Made by a program: the position numbers and the translations under genes. This document shows positions 36,242 to 49,800 of a DNA stretch of 64,000 bases, piece after piece. The notes under the pieces are model-generated. The model searched no databases. It was given only the letters and a program-made list of their open reading frames with translations, and was not told where the DNA came from. The stretch lies in assembly GCA_034008185.1 (NCBI GenBank), contig CM067081.1:4959821-5023820 (forward strand), in the 5' to 3' direction. Position 1 is the stretch's first letter; the number at the start of each line of letters is the position of its first letter. The DNA comes from Gorsachius magnificus. Its lineage: Eukaryota; Chordata; Aves; Pelecaniformes; Ardeidae.

Positions 36242-39200
36242 CCAGACAATCAGAAAGTGGCATCTCTTGAAGGGAACAAAGGTTGCAGTTGATAAGAGAA
36301 ATCCGGGGCTTGCTTGGGGAAACGAACCGGTAATGTGGCACGGTGCGGCACAGTCGCTGTAGGGTCTCCCTGCAGTCAGGGGAAGCCCAGCCTTATCTGT
36401 CAGAGGCCACTTACCCTGTCTGCAATTTGAGTTGGAGTGTCTTATTTCTCTTCATTGATTATACCGTGGGTGATCCTAACTCAGGTTCATAAGTGAAAGT
36501 GGCTGCGATCCCTGGGCTAGAACCTGCCTGAAGATAAGGCAGTCTCGCTGATATGTTTTTGGCAGTGATATTTCGGTTTGCTCCGTAATTCCTAAGGCCA
36601 CATCATATATGCAGGCTTAACACTTCCCTTCCAAGCTCACAGACAAAGGTGCTGTATAGTAGTGATGGAAGCGGACACTGAACGCATAGGCAGCTGGAGA
36701 TAAAAGTTGCAGTGAAGGAGAACTTTGAAGCAATGATATTTTATGCTTCTCTCGGGAAGAAACACAGTCTGCCTGAGGAAGTACAGTCCAAGCTGTAGGT
36801 CTCTGGAGCATGACAAAGGGGTATCAAACTTACAGTGCGGTGAGAATCCGACCCATCATTCCATAAGCTCTCTGGGGAGGAAATTTGGGGTGAGAGGAAT
36901 GTTGCCTGAATAAAGAGATTGTATCTTTTCCTATTTTGGTTAAAATTACTGTTGGCTTTGGAGTTCTGCGCTGCACAGAATCAATGAATTTTCTTGTTTA
37001 GCCTCTTATACTCACTGGGACAATTTCCTCCTGATCCCACTCTTTATCCCCATTAGGGTTGGATGCTTGCACCCCTAAAATTGTATAGAAGTAATTTTCC
37101 AGTGTCTGGAATTTCTTATATTCTAGCTGACCTCCCTTAATTTTGGGGAGACCTTTTTTTTCCAGTGCACGCTTTCAAACAAAGCAAAGAGCTTCCCTTC
37201 AACTTCTAAGAGTCATGGTTCAGAAGATCATTCTCTTTCTTCAGCTGAGGAAAGAGAACAAGGCAACTTAGTGCTAAAAGATGACTCTTAGATGGGCTTC
37301 TAAAGGGATCTGATTAAGGAGAAAGGTTATTTTCCATAGCAGTTTCTTTCTGTGAGCTAGCCCTGGGGTTGTGGACTGGAAAACAGCAGAAAGTGTGAGG
37401 CTCCTGCACAAGGGGAAGCGGGATGGCCGCACCAGAGCGGTGCTGAGCCTGAGTTAACATGCTCTAGACACAAGCAGCAGGGCATGGTGCCACGCTAAAG
37501 GGGCTGTACCCCCCACTAGTGCCTCTGTGCAGGGCTGTGCTGCGGGTGTGCCAGCCTGCAGGACCCCTCAGCCTGTCTCTCTGCAGCCAGGTTGGTGGTA
37601 GGTGTCATTCCTTTCCCTTTGACTCGGAGGGGGACCTGCTGTGTAATCTGGGGAAGAACTCTTCAGACCTGTCTGGTCTGACCTGTACACATTGCCATCC
37701 ACCTCGTGCTCTCCCAGGAACGCATTTGAATCTTGCACATACCCTGTGCCTGGCGCAGGTCATTAAAAGATCAGACTTACCCCGCGTCTTCCAGTAATTT
37801 CAGTCTTTTTTGTCTATTTATTCTGCAGGCTTTTCGAGACACGGGCTACTTCTCCTTGTGTGCATGTGAAGCTAGCAAAACAGCAGGACCTTGATCTTGT
37901 GTTTGGCCATTAGGTGTTCAAGCTGTAAGAGTAGGGAGGTTGTTTGTGCTTGAGTAGCTGTAATTATTGTGGAGGAGAGCTGTTCACAATGTTCTGCAGG
38001 CAGTGAGATGCTGAGAGTGTCCCTTTGCTACAATCTGAAGGCAGGACAAGTGCTGCGTTTCCAGGGAGGTCGAAGTGAAGGCCACATACTTACTGAAAAA
38101 GCTGCAAAGAAGAAGTGCAGCCCTCATTGCTCTAATCCAAAGTTTCCCCTTATAAACCTGCACTTCAGCTTCATTTTCCCAGAAAACTTCCAGAATTCTT
38201 GCTAAGGCAAAGAGCCAAAATATAGCTATGCTTCTGTAGGTGATTCCCTTCTCTCCTGGGAAAGTTTTCCAGTCAATAGTATTGCCCCAGAAGGTAATGC
38301 AGGAATATGACAATAATATGCCAGAAAAAAAAATGGTATTAGACCAAAAATTCTGATTTGCTTTATGTTTGTTTCAGGCCTAGAACAACATTAGCAAGTG
38401 AAGAGCAACAGTCACCTGCAAGAAAAAAGGAAACCGGTAGAGGCAAAGTTTCTGGTTATTGAATGGCATTTCCAGTCCAAAAATGGGAACAATCATGTTT
38501 CCTCCAAAATGACTGCATATCTTTCAGCAGACAGCAACTTGCACATGCAATAGCAAGACTTCAGAAAATTTCAGGGACATGATCAATGTTGTTTAAAGCT
38601 GCAATTTGAATACCTTAATCATTGCTTTACTGACTTCTGCCCTATAAGAAAAAAACCTTTACCTTCACTTTTGTTCAGTTCCCTGCTCAGTGAAAAAACT
38701 GAAATTCTTTGAGGCACTGTACAAAGAAAGGTCCCAAATAAGAGAAGTTTTCTGGATTAGAGGGAAGGTAATGATAATTTAAAACACGTAAAAGGCACGT
38801 GAGGATTATTTGTAAAGACAAAAAAAAATCCCAGTAGGTCGGAGAAGGGTTCACAGCAGTGTGGGCTATAAGCAGTAGAACTAAATACAGGGGAAAGTAT
38901 ACCCACGGTCTCCGTCACTTAACAGTCTGTCTGCCTCTCATTCCCCCAGCCTCTGTCTCTTTTTCTGAGGGATAGCTAAAGGAATTGGTTATCTTCAAGA
39001 AAAAGCCATTTTAGAAAGACAAAGGCAGTATTAAAAAAGAATTCAGCACTTGAGGATACTACGGCAGCTGAACCCATGTAAAAACGTGCTACAAGCTTTG
39101 CCGTAACAGAACAAACTACTGGGCCACCTGATTTACCAGCCTTTCCCCATCACTGGCTAATTCCAGCTGTGCAGTGCTCCCATTAGGCAATTAATCACAC

Positions 39201-40890
39201 CCTATGATATAGGGAGAAATCTCTTTCTGATACTACGTGGTAATCAAAGTTATGCAAGAAAGCAAGATGACTCACAGTCCTTAATTCTTTTCCTGACTGT
39301 TGAAGCAGTATGCGCTCTGTGTACTCCAACTCATAGGTAGTTATTTTTCTCACTCTGAGGTGCTTGCCCCCAAACTTAACACATAACAGGTGGTCTCACA
39401 TACTGGCAATGAAATATTTCCTGCTTTCCTTTTTTAAATATAATGCTTCTGATCACGAAGAAATGCTAATGGGAGCAGAGAATCCTTACGTTTGGGTGAC
39501 AAACAGCCCTTGTTGGTTATCGTGTCCATCTCTGAGGTAGTTACTCACTATAGCATAGAACTCCCTTCTAGAACAAGTCTAATTTTAAATTCCTGGTCAA
39601 TTAGGCTGGGCAGCCTGTTCCAGAGTCGTAGAGGTCTAACGACGCCCACTCTCAGATGTGCTGATGTTCCACTGCACTGAACACCCTGCAGTAGGCTGGC
39701 GAACAGACTAAGTAACACAGTGGTCTCTTTTATCTCTAATTTGGGTGATTACCTGCCTGACCTCTTCGACCGGCTTGACCTTCTGCTCAATATTTTATAC
39801 AGCTATTTTCTTTCTCACAATTATTTTCGAACTAAAAGCCCTGATCTGCAAGTACCATGCAGACCCATCTGCCTTTTGTCAGATTGCTACGTGGTCCATG
39901 TGTGTTGGCCAAATGAGTGGAGTGGAGGAGCTCTGACGGAACAGCCCTCTAGGCACTGCTGCGGATGTTACAGCGCTTCCACCACGCTTTAATGAGCGCC
40001 TCTGTCTTCAGTTTTGCCCTAATTTTTACCTTTTGGCAATCTCTGCACACAGTCATATGAACTATGTTTTCCCCATACTCAAATTTTGATTGTGCAGCAC
40101 CCGCGTGCACAGAGAAGAAGCTTTTTTTTTCTCTCCTGGACAATTTTTCGAGCAATACGTTTCATTTAAAAAAAAAAACAACCCAAAAATCACAACAAAA
40201 AAGCAGCTTAATCTGAAGGCCAGTTTTCCACAAGTCTGTATTATAATTCTCATGGGAGAATTACACACAAACGACCTTGTACAAATGAAACTTCCCAGCA
40301 GTATTTTATTACACTGTTTTCTTGTCCTATATACAGAAAAATACAGTAGCCACATTATTTTTCTGGGCCGTTTCTTCAGCTTGCAGCATCCTTCCTTCCT
40401 GATGTCACATCCTGTATAGTGACCCTATTAGTGAAGATAACAGTATAAACTTAGCTGCTACTCGAACTCCTAAAGTATCCCTTTACCACAGCCTTGTAAA
40501 AATGCTTGGAAAATTCATTCACCAACCAGTTCTGAAGCATTTCACTGGGTTACCTGGAAAAATTCGAAGGCTGAGTGGAAAGAAGTGCTAAAAATTATTT
40601 GGAAAAATTTAAACGAGCATAACAGCTTCTGCTTATCAGCAAGAAGAATGATAAAATAAGCAAGGATTTTTGTGTTAGGATAATTACCCAGACCTTCAAT
40701 TTCCTCACTTAGTGTATTTATTTAGGCACTGCAATTAAGCCATTTAATTGCTCAGTATCCTCTAAGAAGTGACCTTGATGTGTAAAGTAAAATGATATTA
40801 CAAGATAGGAAGGAATAACTAAAATGAACTTGAAAAGTCTAGAAGTGGAAAAAGCCTTTACAAAATGTATGGCTTTTTGGTGCTGTATAT
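36242..40890. other. Unassigned non-coding sequence
   Basis: Includes a slightly GC-richer stretch at 37380-37800 with a 92-codon plus-strand frame (37519-37797). No named repeat, RNA gene or exon can be supported. Confidence 0.45.
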
Positions 40891-40932
40891 ATGATCAGTT
40901 GTCTTTTGTTCATGATCAGTTGTCTTTTGTTC
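40891..40932. repeat. Perfect 21-bp tandem duplication
   Basis: Two identical copies (40891-40911 and 40912-40932) of a unit beginning ATGATCAGTTGTC. The identity suggests a recent event. Confidence 0.92.
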
Positions 40933-43900
40933 ACGAAGTGTTAAAAAATCACAGTAGACAGAAAAATGAATGTAAATGATGCTGGGGAGATTCCCGAAGA
41001 GTTGAGGCAGTGACAGCAAGGAGATCAGGATTTTTTGGTTATGTTGGAGCCTTGATTTTTTTTTTGGAGGTGCAGAGAAGGCAGAGCTCATGTTGAAGAC
41101 AGCAAGTTGATTTTGGAGTGTGTCTGTTCATATAATGAAACAAACAAACAAAATTATGTTTAAGAGCCAACGTTTGAAATTGCTAAGGCACATAATCCTA
41201 AACACGGGTTGTTTCCACATGTATTTAAGCGGTCAAGAGTCACCTGCACACAGCCTTTGCAGAGAAAGAATGAGTTGGATTTTAAGTGTTACTGGCTGAA
41301 AAAAAGCTGCTGTCTATCCCTGTGCCTTTGGGCATAAACTAACCCACCACATGCCCATGGGAAAACAACACACATTTGGAATTGTTTTAAGAAAAACAAA
41401 AGCTGGTTGCTCCCTGTGATAGGCTCGGTGATACAGAAGCTACAGTAAAACTCATTTATGTTTGGGATTCTACCAACAGACAGGTAAAGGCGCTGTTGAC
41501 AAACTGGTTTGCATCTGAAGGTTCCTGAAATCATTCCTTATCTAAGGCGATTTCACAGGCAGGTCTGGTTGGACCGTAACTGCTGTCTTCTGGATGTTTT
41601 GTTTTTTTTTTCTTTTCTTTTCCCTTTTTCTTTTATGCCGAAGCTGATGCAGAGATAGATGTGAAAAGGCCTGACATTTCCTTTTTATTACATCCTTGTG
41701 ATTTTTATTATGCATGTCCCTGAGGTAGCTAAGCCAGCACCTGGCACTCTTTGAGTATTCTGGCCTTCCAGTCCCTGAAAGCAGAGGCTCTGGAATCTGG
41801 GAGCAATACAGCTGCTACTTCATAATCAAAATGCGCATTCTGGTGTGAACATTTAAAGTACACACGCGCACACACACACATGCACAGAAAAGAGTTCTGG
41901 TAGCCATTATTCCATGCCATTTACCCTGCAAAAATATATATACTCCTACAAGCTCTGTTACAAACTCCAAGCAATTTCTCAAAACTTGCACTTAGCTGTG
42001 AAGTCTGCTGCTTCCATTTCAGACTTGAAGAAAGCTTGTCTACATTTTCCGAGTATATCACTTCTAATAAAAGATAATACCTGTGCCTATAAGCGTTTTC
42101 TTGACTAACTCCTTGGATTATCACACCTACGAAAATATGCCACTAGGCTGATATTTCAAGGTCTCAAATGGCATACAGATGCTTGCCGGCTCATTTTGAG
42201 AAATAGTTTTCTGCTGCAATATAGGCTTTATAACTGTATTGGTAACAGTTATAATCATGTAAAGCTCCTCAGGTAGTAAAGCACCAAACAGATCTCTCTA
42301 TCACTTCCCAGTTTTGGTGTGTGGGGGGAACACTCACATCAAGTAATAAAAGGATGTGAAAACCTGATGCGAATGACATGAAATAACCCTGTTATTTAAA
42401 ATAGAAGAAAACCTACCACAGGTCTCAAACAGCACAGATAAAAGGAGAAGGTCAGTAACTGAATGTGTCCATTTATGGAAAGATCTATACTTTGCACACA
42501 GAGTTAATTTTTGACCTTTGTTGTACTGTATCGCTGATGCCATCCATGTGACCATGTAAACACAGGCCACAGAAGCAAAGGCCATTTGGGCTACTTGGAA
42601 CAAACGGAGAACTGAAGGCTGAAAACACAAAAAGCCCAGTGGCCCGAGAAGTTAAATCTGCTGTGAACAGAGTGGGGGAGGCCACGAGGAGCTGTTAGAG
42701 AAGACTTACAGTATACAGGGAAGAGACAAAAAGATGGGAGAATTTTGTGTGGCACTGCAAAATATGATGCACAGAGAGGGAATTAATGAAATCATGGTGA
42801 TGAACTTGGCCATTGGACTCACAGGATGGGAAGGTATAGTATCTGCAAATGATTTTCCCTCTGGTTTACTTAGTTAAACATATGTACGTTCAGAAAACAT
42901 ACCATGGGGAAAAGACCTTCAGCTGCTGGAACTTGTGAGCTAAGTCAGGTAGAAGAATAGAGATTGGTCTGTGGCTCAAAATCTCCACAGCAACAGGCAT
43001 ATCTGTTGCTTTTGTTAACGCTAGTTGGAAAATGGAAGGGGCAACATTTTATTTAGAGAAAGCAGTCGTGTCTGATTGTACAGTAATACTGCTAGTTTAA
43101 AGCTCAAACAGGCATGGATTTTCCCTAACTGTGAAAACAACTCTTTAAGTCATTAACTTCTGCGGTTCCTCAAGAAGCAGGTATATTTACAATCATTTCA
43201 GACCTGCGTGGCCAGCCATTGTAAAAATTATTGCTGATTTTTGTAAAATAAAAATAATTCAGGGTCTGCTTTTGCTGTGGGCAAAGGTCAGCTGGAGGAA
43301 CGGGAAAGGTTTTACGATGTTTTCCATTCTTCTTTCCTACTTGCTGTTGCTGTGATGCTGTGGAGGCAGCCAAGAGATGGATCAATGCATATCTTCTTTA
43401 CGCTTCCCATTTTATCCTTCCCAATGGTATAGGTGGCTGTTAAACCATATAATGGAAAACTGGACCGGAAGAGTGATTTCTGTACCCATCACTGATGGAA
43501 CTGGAATTATAGCTCTTGGACCAGTGCTTCTCAAACCACTACATTTTCCCAATCTCATTTTTTCATTAAATCAGTAGTCTCTTTCACCACAGCCAGTACT
43601 AAAATCCATACAGAAATGATCCATCTAGCAAATTGCACATGGCTGTACAGGCAGGAATTACTCCCTTCAGATCCCTGGCAGGTGATAAGCACATGCCCTT
43701 GAGCATGAGGGTTTGTGGTTTTTTTGGCAAATCCCTGTTGCATTATGCAAATCTCTAGAACTGGTTGGAACATTTTCTGAATAGCAGCATCTTCTTCTGC
43801 CACCTGTTCACCAAGGCCTTAGGAGTCACTGGAAAAAACTCAAATTCCAAACTCAGTTTCCAAAGCCTTCCCAGCAGAACAACGCTTGGTGTTCGCACAT

Positions 43901-45801
43901 CACGTTTTACCTGACAAACTGTTTGACAGAAGCAAGTTTGCTTCTTAGAGGAGAAAACGGTCAGGCAGTAAAGCTACCAGGCCAAAATCTTCCAGTGGAT
44001 CAGATAAGAGTGCAACGCATCCCTCGATTCCCACCACAGGGCTCTATCCACTTGATCATCCCATTTGCTTAAGAGACTTTAGCAGTATTAGAAAGAGTGG
44101 CATCGAGCCTGAAAAGAAAGCAAATGAAACCAATCTGCCCCTCACACCTTGGTGTTTAATGGGAATCTGTAATGAATAGGTATGTTTTGTGAAAGGTCTG
44201 TTCTAATAAAACCTGCCTTCGTCTCAAAAGGGACTAGAACTAGAGTGACATGAACAGTAATAATACCAGCTTATCGGCTATTCAGTAAAATCCTATTTAT
44301 AAGCCTATGGATGCTAATTAACTGTCTTGCAATGTCAAGCAGAATTGTACATTATTCCCAAATGAAAGAGCGTGGAAAGTGTTAAAGAAGACACCACATT
44401 TATTAATGTCTAAGCCAGGTGTTTTGTATACCCAGACTCTTCCTGTCTGACAACTTTTTTTCCATTATTTTACCTTTTTATATAAAGCTCCTGTGAACTC
44501 TTTCAACAGCCATTTTTGTCCTTTCTTAAAAGACCGCAATTTGGTAACAGCACGGTGAACCTCTAAGATTGTCCCAGAGTCTGAACTTGCCAGAAATCAT
44601 GCAGAAGAAGCCACTAGGAATAATGAAGTTGAATGAGTGCGTTTATAATTGACCTTTGAAAAAAGACTTTATCTGCTAACAGTGGTAAGAAAAAAATCTG
44701 GCCTTTAGGAAAAGACTGGTAGGTAGAAAAGCTCTCTATAAGCAATACGTATTTATAAGCGTCATGATGGAAGCATGCAGCTGCAATGTAGGATTGACGG
44801 AGTAGGCTTAGAAATGCTCTGTGAGACACTCAGAAGGGGATGGAGACACACACAGCTGGCTTCAGACAGGTCAGCTCTGGAAGTGAAAAAGCCACGTGGA
44901 TAAAAACGGGAAGCTGCCTCGTGGCCACATTACCATGGTGCATCCCCCAACTAAAAAGCAATCCTGGGCTCTTCAGGGTTGCCAGGGACCAAAGAGACTC
45001 ACCAACGCAGACTAGTGCCATCCCAAAACTCCGATGCACTCTTGCATGATGTGTATAAGCCTTCAGACTTTTCAGGTCTCTGGAGAAGCAGAGACCAAGC
45101 TGAGATTCGGATCCTTCACATTGTGCCTACGTACTTTGCTGGATAAGGGCTCGGGAGGGAGGTGGATCTTTGAAATCCGCGATGTGAGATCCACCACCGA
45201 CCAGTGTGAGCATCTGAGCTTTGCTTGCCACGTGCAAAATGCGTACCGTGCCTCGACAGAGCTGATCACCTAGGGTCATTTTCCACATGGACCAATCCTA
45301 TTGATTTTAATTGAATTACTAATAGCATAAGGCACTATTTAATGAGACCCAGGGAAAGAGGGGGTTGGAAATCACTGTGTCCCAGATCCTGTTGGCTGTG
45401 TTCATGCAGAGAAACATTTATTCTGTGAACAACCCCACTGAAATCAATGTGCATCCCTGTAGAATAACTTTTTGCCCAGTCTGATTAAGAGAAAAAAAAA
45501 ACACACCCTGCCTGCTTTGGATGAGAAAAGTTGCATAGAAGTATGGCATTATTTTTACAGCCTTTCTTATTAATATATTAAAAACCACATCGTTCTTCGG
45601 GGGAGATGAAGCACACCAGTGCTCACCATGACTGAAGGTTACAATCACCCATGTCATCCTCTCAGATAGATGGCTTTTCCATGGTGTATCCTAGACGGCC
45701 AAAATATCAGGAGGGTAATTTTTCTCTAAATTATGGCTGTTAGTAATTAATCCTCTTTTGCTCCAGACTTGAATGACCTTTACAAAGAAGCAGTTTAAAT
45801 T
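40933..45801. other. Unassigned non-coding sequence
   Basis: A CA-rich dinucleotide tract lies at 41860-41886 (interrupted CACACGCGCACACACACACA). The pyrimidine-rich stretch near 41600-41630 is low complexity. No exon or named repeat was recognised. Confidence 0.45.
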
Positions 45802-45825
45802 AAAAAAAAAAAAAAAAAAAAAAAA
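45802..45825. repeat. A24 homopolymer
   Basis: Twenty-four A followed by a purine-rich GGAGAAAGAAAGG. I checked for a processed retrocopy upstream and recognise none. Confidence 0.93.
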
Positions 45826-45975
45826 GGAGAAAGAAAGGAAAAAATGAACTATCTCTCCACAAACAAATAAAATTTGGTCTTAAACTTGCAGTAAGAACTA
45901 CGAAAGACTCCAAAAAACTACAGCAGACTCAAAAGATAACCCAGCAGATGTACACTAACCAACTTCTGCTGTATT

Positions 45976-46001
45976 CGAGGATAAAAAACGAGGATAAAAA
46001 A
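45976..46001. repeat. 13-bp tandem duplication
   Basis: CGAGGATAAAAAA occurs twice in direct succession. A similar small event, TTTTGTGCAGA twice, lies at 46453-46474. Confidence 0.85.
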
Positions 46002-48352
46002 CTTCCCCGTAGCGGCAGTGGGAAGGCTGTGACCTATCCAAGGCTTGCCAAAGCCAGGTCATCTTGGTGATAAACTGCTCAGTCCTGCATTTCCATCTTG
46101 AAAAGTTTCCTGATGAAGTGAGAAAGAAACTGTCCGGCCCCTGTAGATATGGCGTTTCTTAAAACCTTGATCAAAATCAAATGTCTCCCTCCCTTTATGA
46201 GGAACGTTAAACAGAAGCAGCTGTGTTAGGGACATGTACGCTGTCAGTGTGACCTTCAGAACTGGTACCTGCTCACCGGTAATTACCTAGCGATAGCTGT
46301 TGATCATATAGAAAGTGAATCCAACACCTTGTAGGAAATACCTTTGAGGAAACAGAGGCATGATGAAATGCTGCCCCGCTTTATTTTTGTGAGTGAATGC
46401 TAGCGTTCATAAAAATAAATGGCTACCATGACAGATAAGAAACAGACATCGTTTTTGTGCAGATTTTGTGCAGACTGGTTCAGGTGAGACATCTCTGCCT
46501 GGTTGTGTGATCATCTTGCACATTTTTGGCTTGGACCTTTCCTTTTGTTAAAAAGGAGAGGAGAGACCTTTCTGAAACTGTCCCAAATGTGTGGAGAAGG
46601 GCAGCGTGTTAACTTAGGTTTTTTAAAAAAGACACAGCAGAATAAACAGAGTAATTTTTGGTAAAACCATCCCTGTTTTTGAGCTGCCTTGGTTTTTTGG
46701 TGGTAAAGCGGACAAGGCAAAGAACAGGGGCCTGGTGAGTCTGGCTGGGAAGGTTAAGTAGGGAAAACCCTTTTTTTTTGCAATATTTATTTTTTCTCAT
46801 CTGAAAATCTGGGAGCTTATCTTAAGAACAGCGGCGACTTCTCTTTCAGATACAGCAATCTCTTCCGTCGCAGATTCGTTATATGTGATTTTAAGCTCTG
46901 TCTAATTGGGACTGCCTTATCTATGTTATTCTTAGAAACCATAAGTTAATCTGTAAGAGCTGCAAGTTTATCTTTCTCCTTCCTAGCCACATCGCAACTT
47001 GAAAAAGCCCATGCCATCACCCTGCTTTGCCTCATTTATCAAAATTATACAGCAGCAATTATACAGCTCATCCTTCTGGAAGAACATAATGTGAGATATG
47101 CAGGGCAGGACACCCTCATTCCTGGGGTTCTTTTTGGGAGTAGGGGGCTGGGCTGCCCATACTATGTCCCTGTGGCACCTAGGAGGTTTGGCTGGGTGGC
47201 GGGGACAACCAAATGCTAGCACAGCATGATGGAAGAGGTAACAGTTTGGTGGGACATCAACCCCCTCCAGATCCCCACCTGAAAGCCCGTGCCTAGAGAG
47301 GATGACCAGAAGTTATGATCTCTTCATGGGGACTCAGAAGACTTAAGATATTCTCCCCTAGTCCATCACTATCTCATCATACCCTGTCCTGTTTTGTGAA
47401 TTAGCGCAAACCATCAATTTTCAGAGTCATCAGCTCAGCACCAGTCACCAGGCCTGCATTTACTGCACGGAGAAGGCCCATCCTGCTTCTCTCCCAACAC
47501 CCAGCATATTCAAACCTGAGTCAAATGTCCACATGGTAAATTATTATATTAGGTGTAAAGGTTCCCTTGGAGAACTGAAGCTCATGTTTATTTGCAGAAC
47601 AGGTGAGGGCTGCTATTAGGGTTAAATGAGGGAATGGGATGTTTGCAGGAAAATGTTTAAATAGTTCTGGTTCAGTGAGTGCAGATTCCTAGTAAGCACT
47701 ATAACAGACGTGGAAAAAGGGTGCTGGAAGTTTAACTGCTTGGCCAGGTTTAGGCACAACTTTAACCCCTGTTAACAGTTGCAGTCTTAAGCAATTGTGT
47801 GGCTTTCTGAGCATAAAAGTGGAGTGAAGCAAGTTTCCCGCTTGCTTGAAGAGAATGGTCACTTCTGAATTTTCTCATGCAGACTTTTTGGGGTTCTTTT
47901 GGTCATGATGAAGCAACAAAACCAAACAGCTCCCAGGGATGTGAATATATACACCTAATACCTCCAAAGCTTATGTCAAGTCTCCAAATACAGAAGGGCC
48001 AGTTCAGATATCTCAAACCAATTTATTCCCAATACTTAGGGATTTCCAACTCAATTCTGTCACAGAACTTGATGTTTTAGTCTTCAGCCAAAGCTATCAA
48101 AATACACAGTTGTGGCCCATTGAAGGAGTGAGGTCATCTGGAGAAATGGTTAAAAAGCACGTATCAGGGAAACTGCTCTATTGGCATGGTGGGAAATATG
48201 TGAACTTCAGTGTAAGCCAAGTCCTGAAGCACAAAAAGCGCCCAAAAGATCAGTGAGTTGGACCATGCTGTTGATCCCTGGAGCAAAGAGGAAAGGTTTG
48301 AAAGAGCATCAACTATATGAACGGCCCAAACATGAATACTTAGTTGATGGTT
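46002..48352. other. Unassigned non-coding sequence
   Basis: No named repeat or gene was recognised, only small chance-sized frames. Confidence 0.45.
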
Positions 48353-48420
48353 CACAGAATCAGAGGCATTAGGAATGGAAAAGACCTACAGGGTAAACCG
48401 TGATTACTCTGCTTCGGTGC
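48353..48420 (-). mobile_element. Probable old CR1 3'-end scrap
   Basis: TTCACAGAATCAGAGGCATT followed by GGAATGGAAAAGACCTACAG resembles the reverse complement of a CR1 3' end (octamer remnant, then ggaaaagacctac). Similarity fades within about 70 bases. Confidence 0.5.
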
Positions 48421-49592
48421 CCTGTCCTGTGTTTCAAACTGGACACAGACTTCTCTGACCCACCTGTAGATTTGAATATGTTTGATTTAGGGTCCTGAGT
48501 CAATCTCTTGTAGGGGGATATTACACTGCAAAGCACGAACAGGGATTTAAATAACAAGAAGGGATTTTTGGTCTGTTTTTTTGTTTGTTTCCCCATGCCT
48601 TTCCTTCCCTACCCTTCCCTCTTTTCTGTTTTTTCTTTTTAATGGGTTTTGAACACCAGCATGTTTTAAGCTATCTAGAAGGCCAAACAAATACTCTCTT
48701 CCAGAAGGGAAACACTTTACTTCCATGGTGTTTGAAAAAGGTACATCCAATGCAGGGATGCAGGGATCCATACCAAACAAAAATCTGCTAAACAAAACTA
48801 GCTGTTTCACCAACTGAATGCAGAATGCAGATCCTTTCCCCCTGGACATGATTTTTAGTGGTAGAAATAGCAAGGTATGTGAAAAAAAAAGAGGTGGGAT
48901 CCTACAAGAACAGGAAATTGCTCCAAGTCATCCTTGTGGAATCAAGGACAGAGGGGAGGAAGGAAGGGCAGGAGCATGTGAAGAAAATTTCTGAGAAATT
49001 TCATCTTGTGGCCACGTGTGGCCCTTATAAGCTCAATACGTGGCTGTGTTATGCGTGCTGCTTTACACTACCTGCAGGAGAACTTACACCTGAAACGTTG
49101 CCTGTCCCAACATATTCTTGTACGGCATTTCAAGACAACCAACTTGTACAATTAGAGAGAAATTTCAAGAGAAGTCGTAAGAGCCATCACTATACTTGAA
49201 ACAGTGCTAGCAATTTATTCACAAGAGGGCCAGTGTTGTTTCTGTTGCCTTTCAGAAGTCCCATGAAGCTAGCTGTCATTTTGTTTCTGGAGACCAGCCT
49301 CTGATCAAAGTTTCCCTCAGCTTTTCTCCTTTTTGACAAGAGCCCAGGCTCTGCACGCTGGGCTTCAACCTTTCTTCCAACTTTATTACTTTATGTAAAA
49401 GTTTGCAGACAGCGGGAAGAAAGCAAGCCGCAGCCTTCTTGACAGGCAGCAGTTCAACACGCTTGGAAATGAAGGCACAAGATAGGAGTGTAAGTACAAT
49501 GCTGGAGAGTTAGCCTAAACGAATAGCCATCCTAGTGGCACACTTGAAGCAGAAAGAAATGAAATAAAATCCAAAAAAATCCAGAACACAAA
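48421..49592. other. Unassigned non-coding sequence
   Basis: Low-complexity T/C-rich patch at 48570-48650. A 113-codon plus-strand frame (48858-49199) is unrecognised. Confidence 0.45.
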
Positions 49593-49800
49593 GGTTTTAC
49601 GATGAGGGTGGTGAAACACTGGCACAGGTTGCCCAGAGGGGTGGTGACTGCGCCATCCCTGGAAACATTCCAAGTCAGGTTGGACAGGGCTCTGAGCAAC
49701 CTGATCCGGTCAAAGATGACCCTGCTCACTGCAAGGGGATTGGACTGGATGAGCTTTAAAGGTCCTTTCCAACCCAAACCATTCTATGATTTTATGATTT
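49593..49800 (+). mobile_element. CR1 LINE, 3' end
   Basis: TTTTACGATGAGGGTGGTG, AACACTGGCACAGGTTGCCC and CCATCCCTGGAAACATTCC encode the ORF2 tail ([30 protein letters not shown]). The element ends in TTCTATGATTTTATGATTT. It is closely similar to the 24-kb copy and 5'-truncated. Confidence 0.95.

Noticed and set aside
39560..39690. CR1-like piece (GGGCAGCCTGTTCCAGAG)
   Set aside because: Only about 18 bases resemble CR1. The flanks do not follow any CR1 block in order.
45802..45825. A24 run as the poly(A) tail of a processed retrocopy
   Set aside because: No coding or transcript-like sequence is recognisable upstream, the run continues into a purine-rich simple repeat, and birds have few processed retrocopies.
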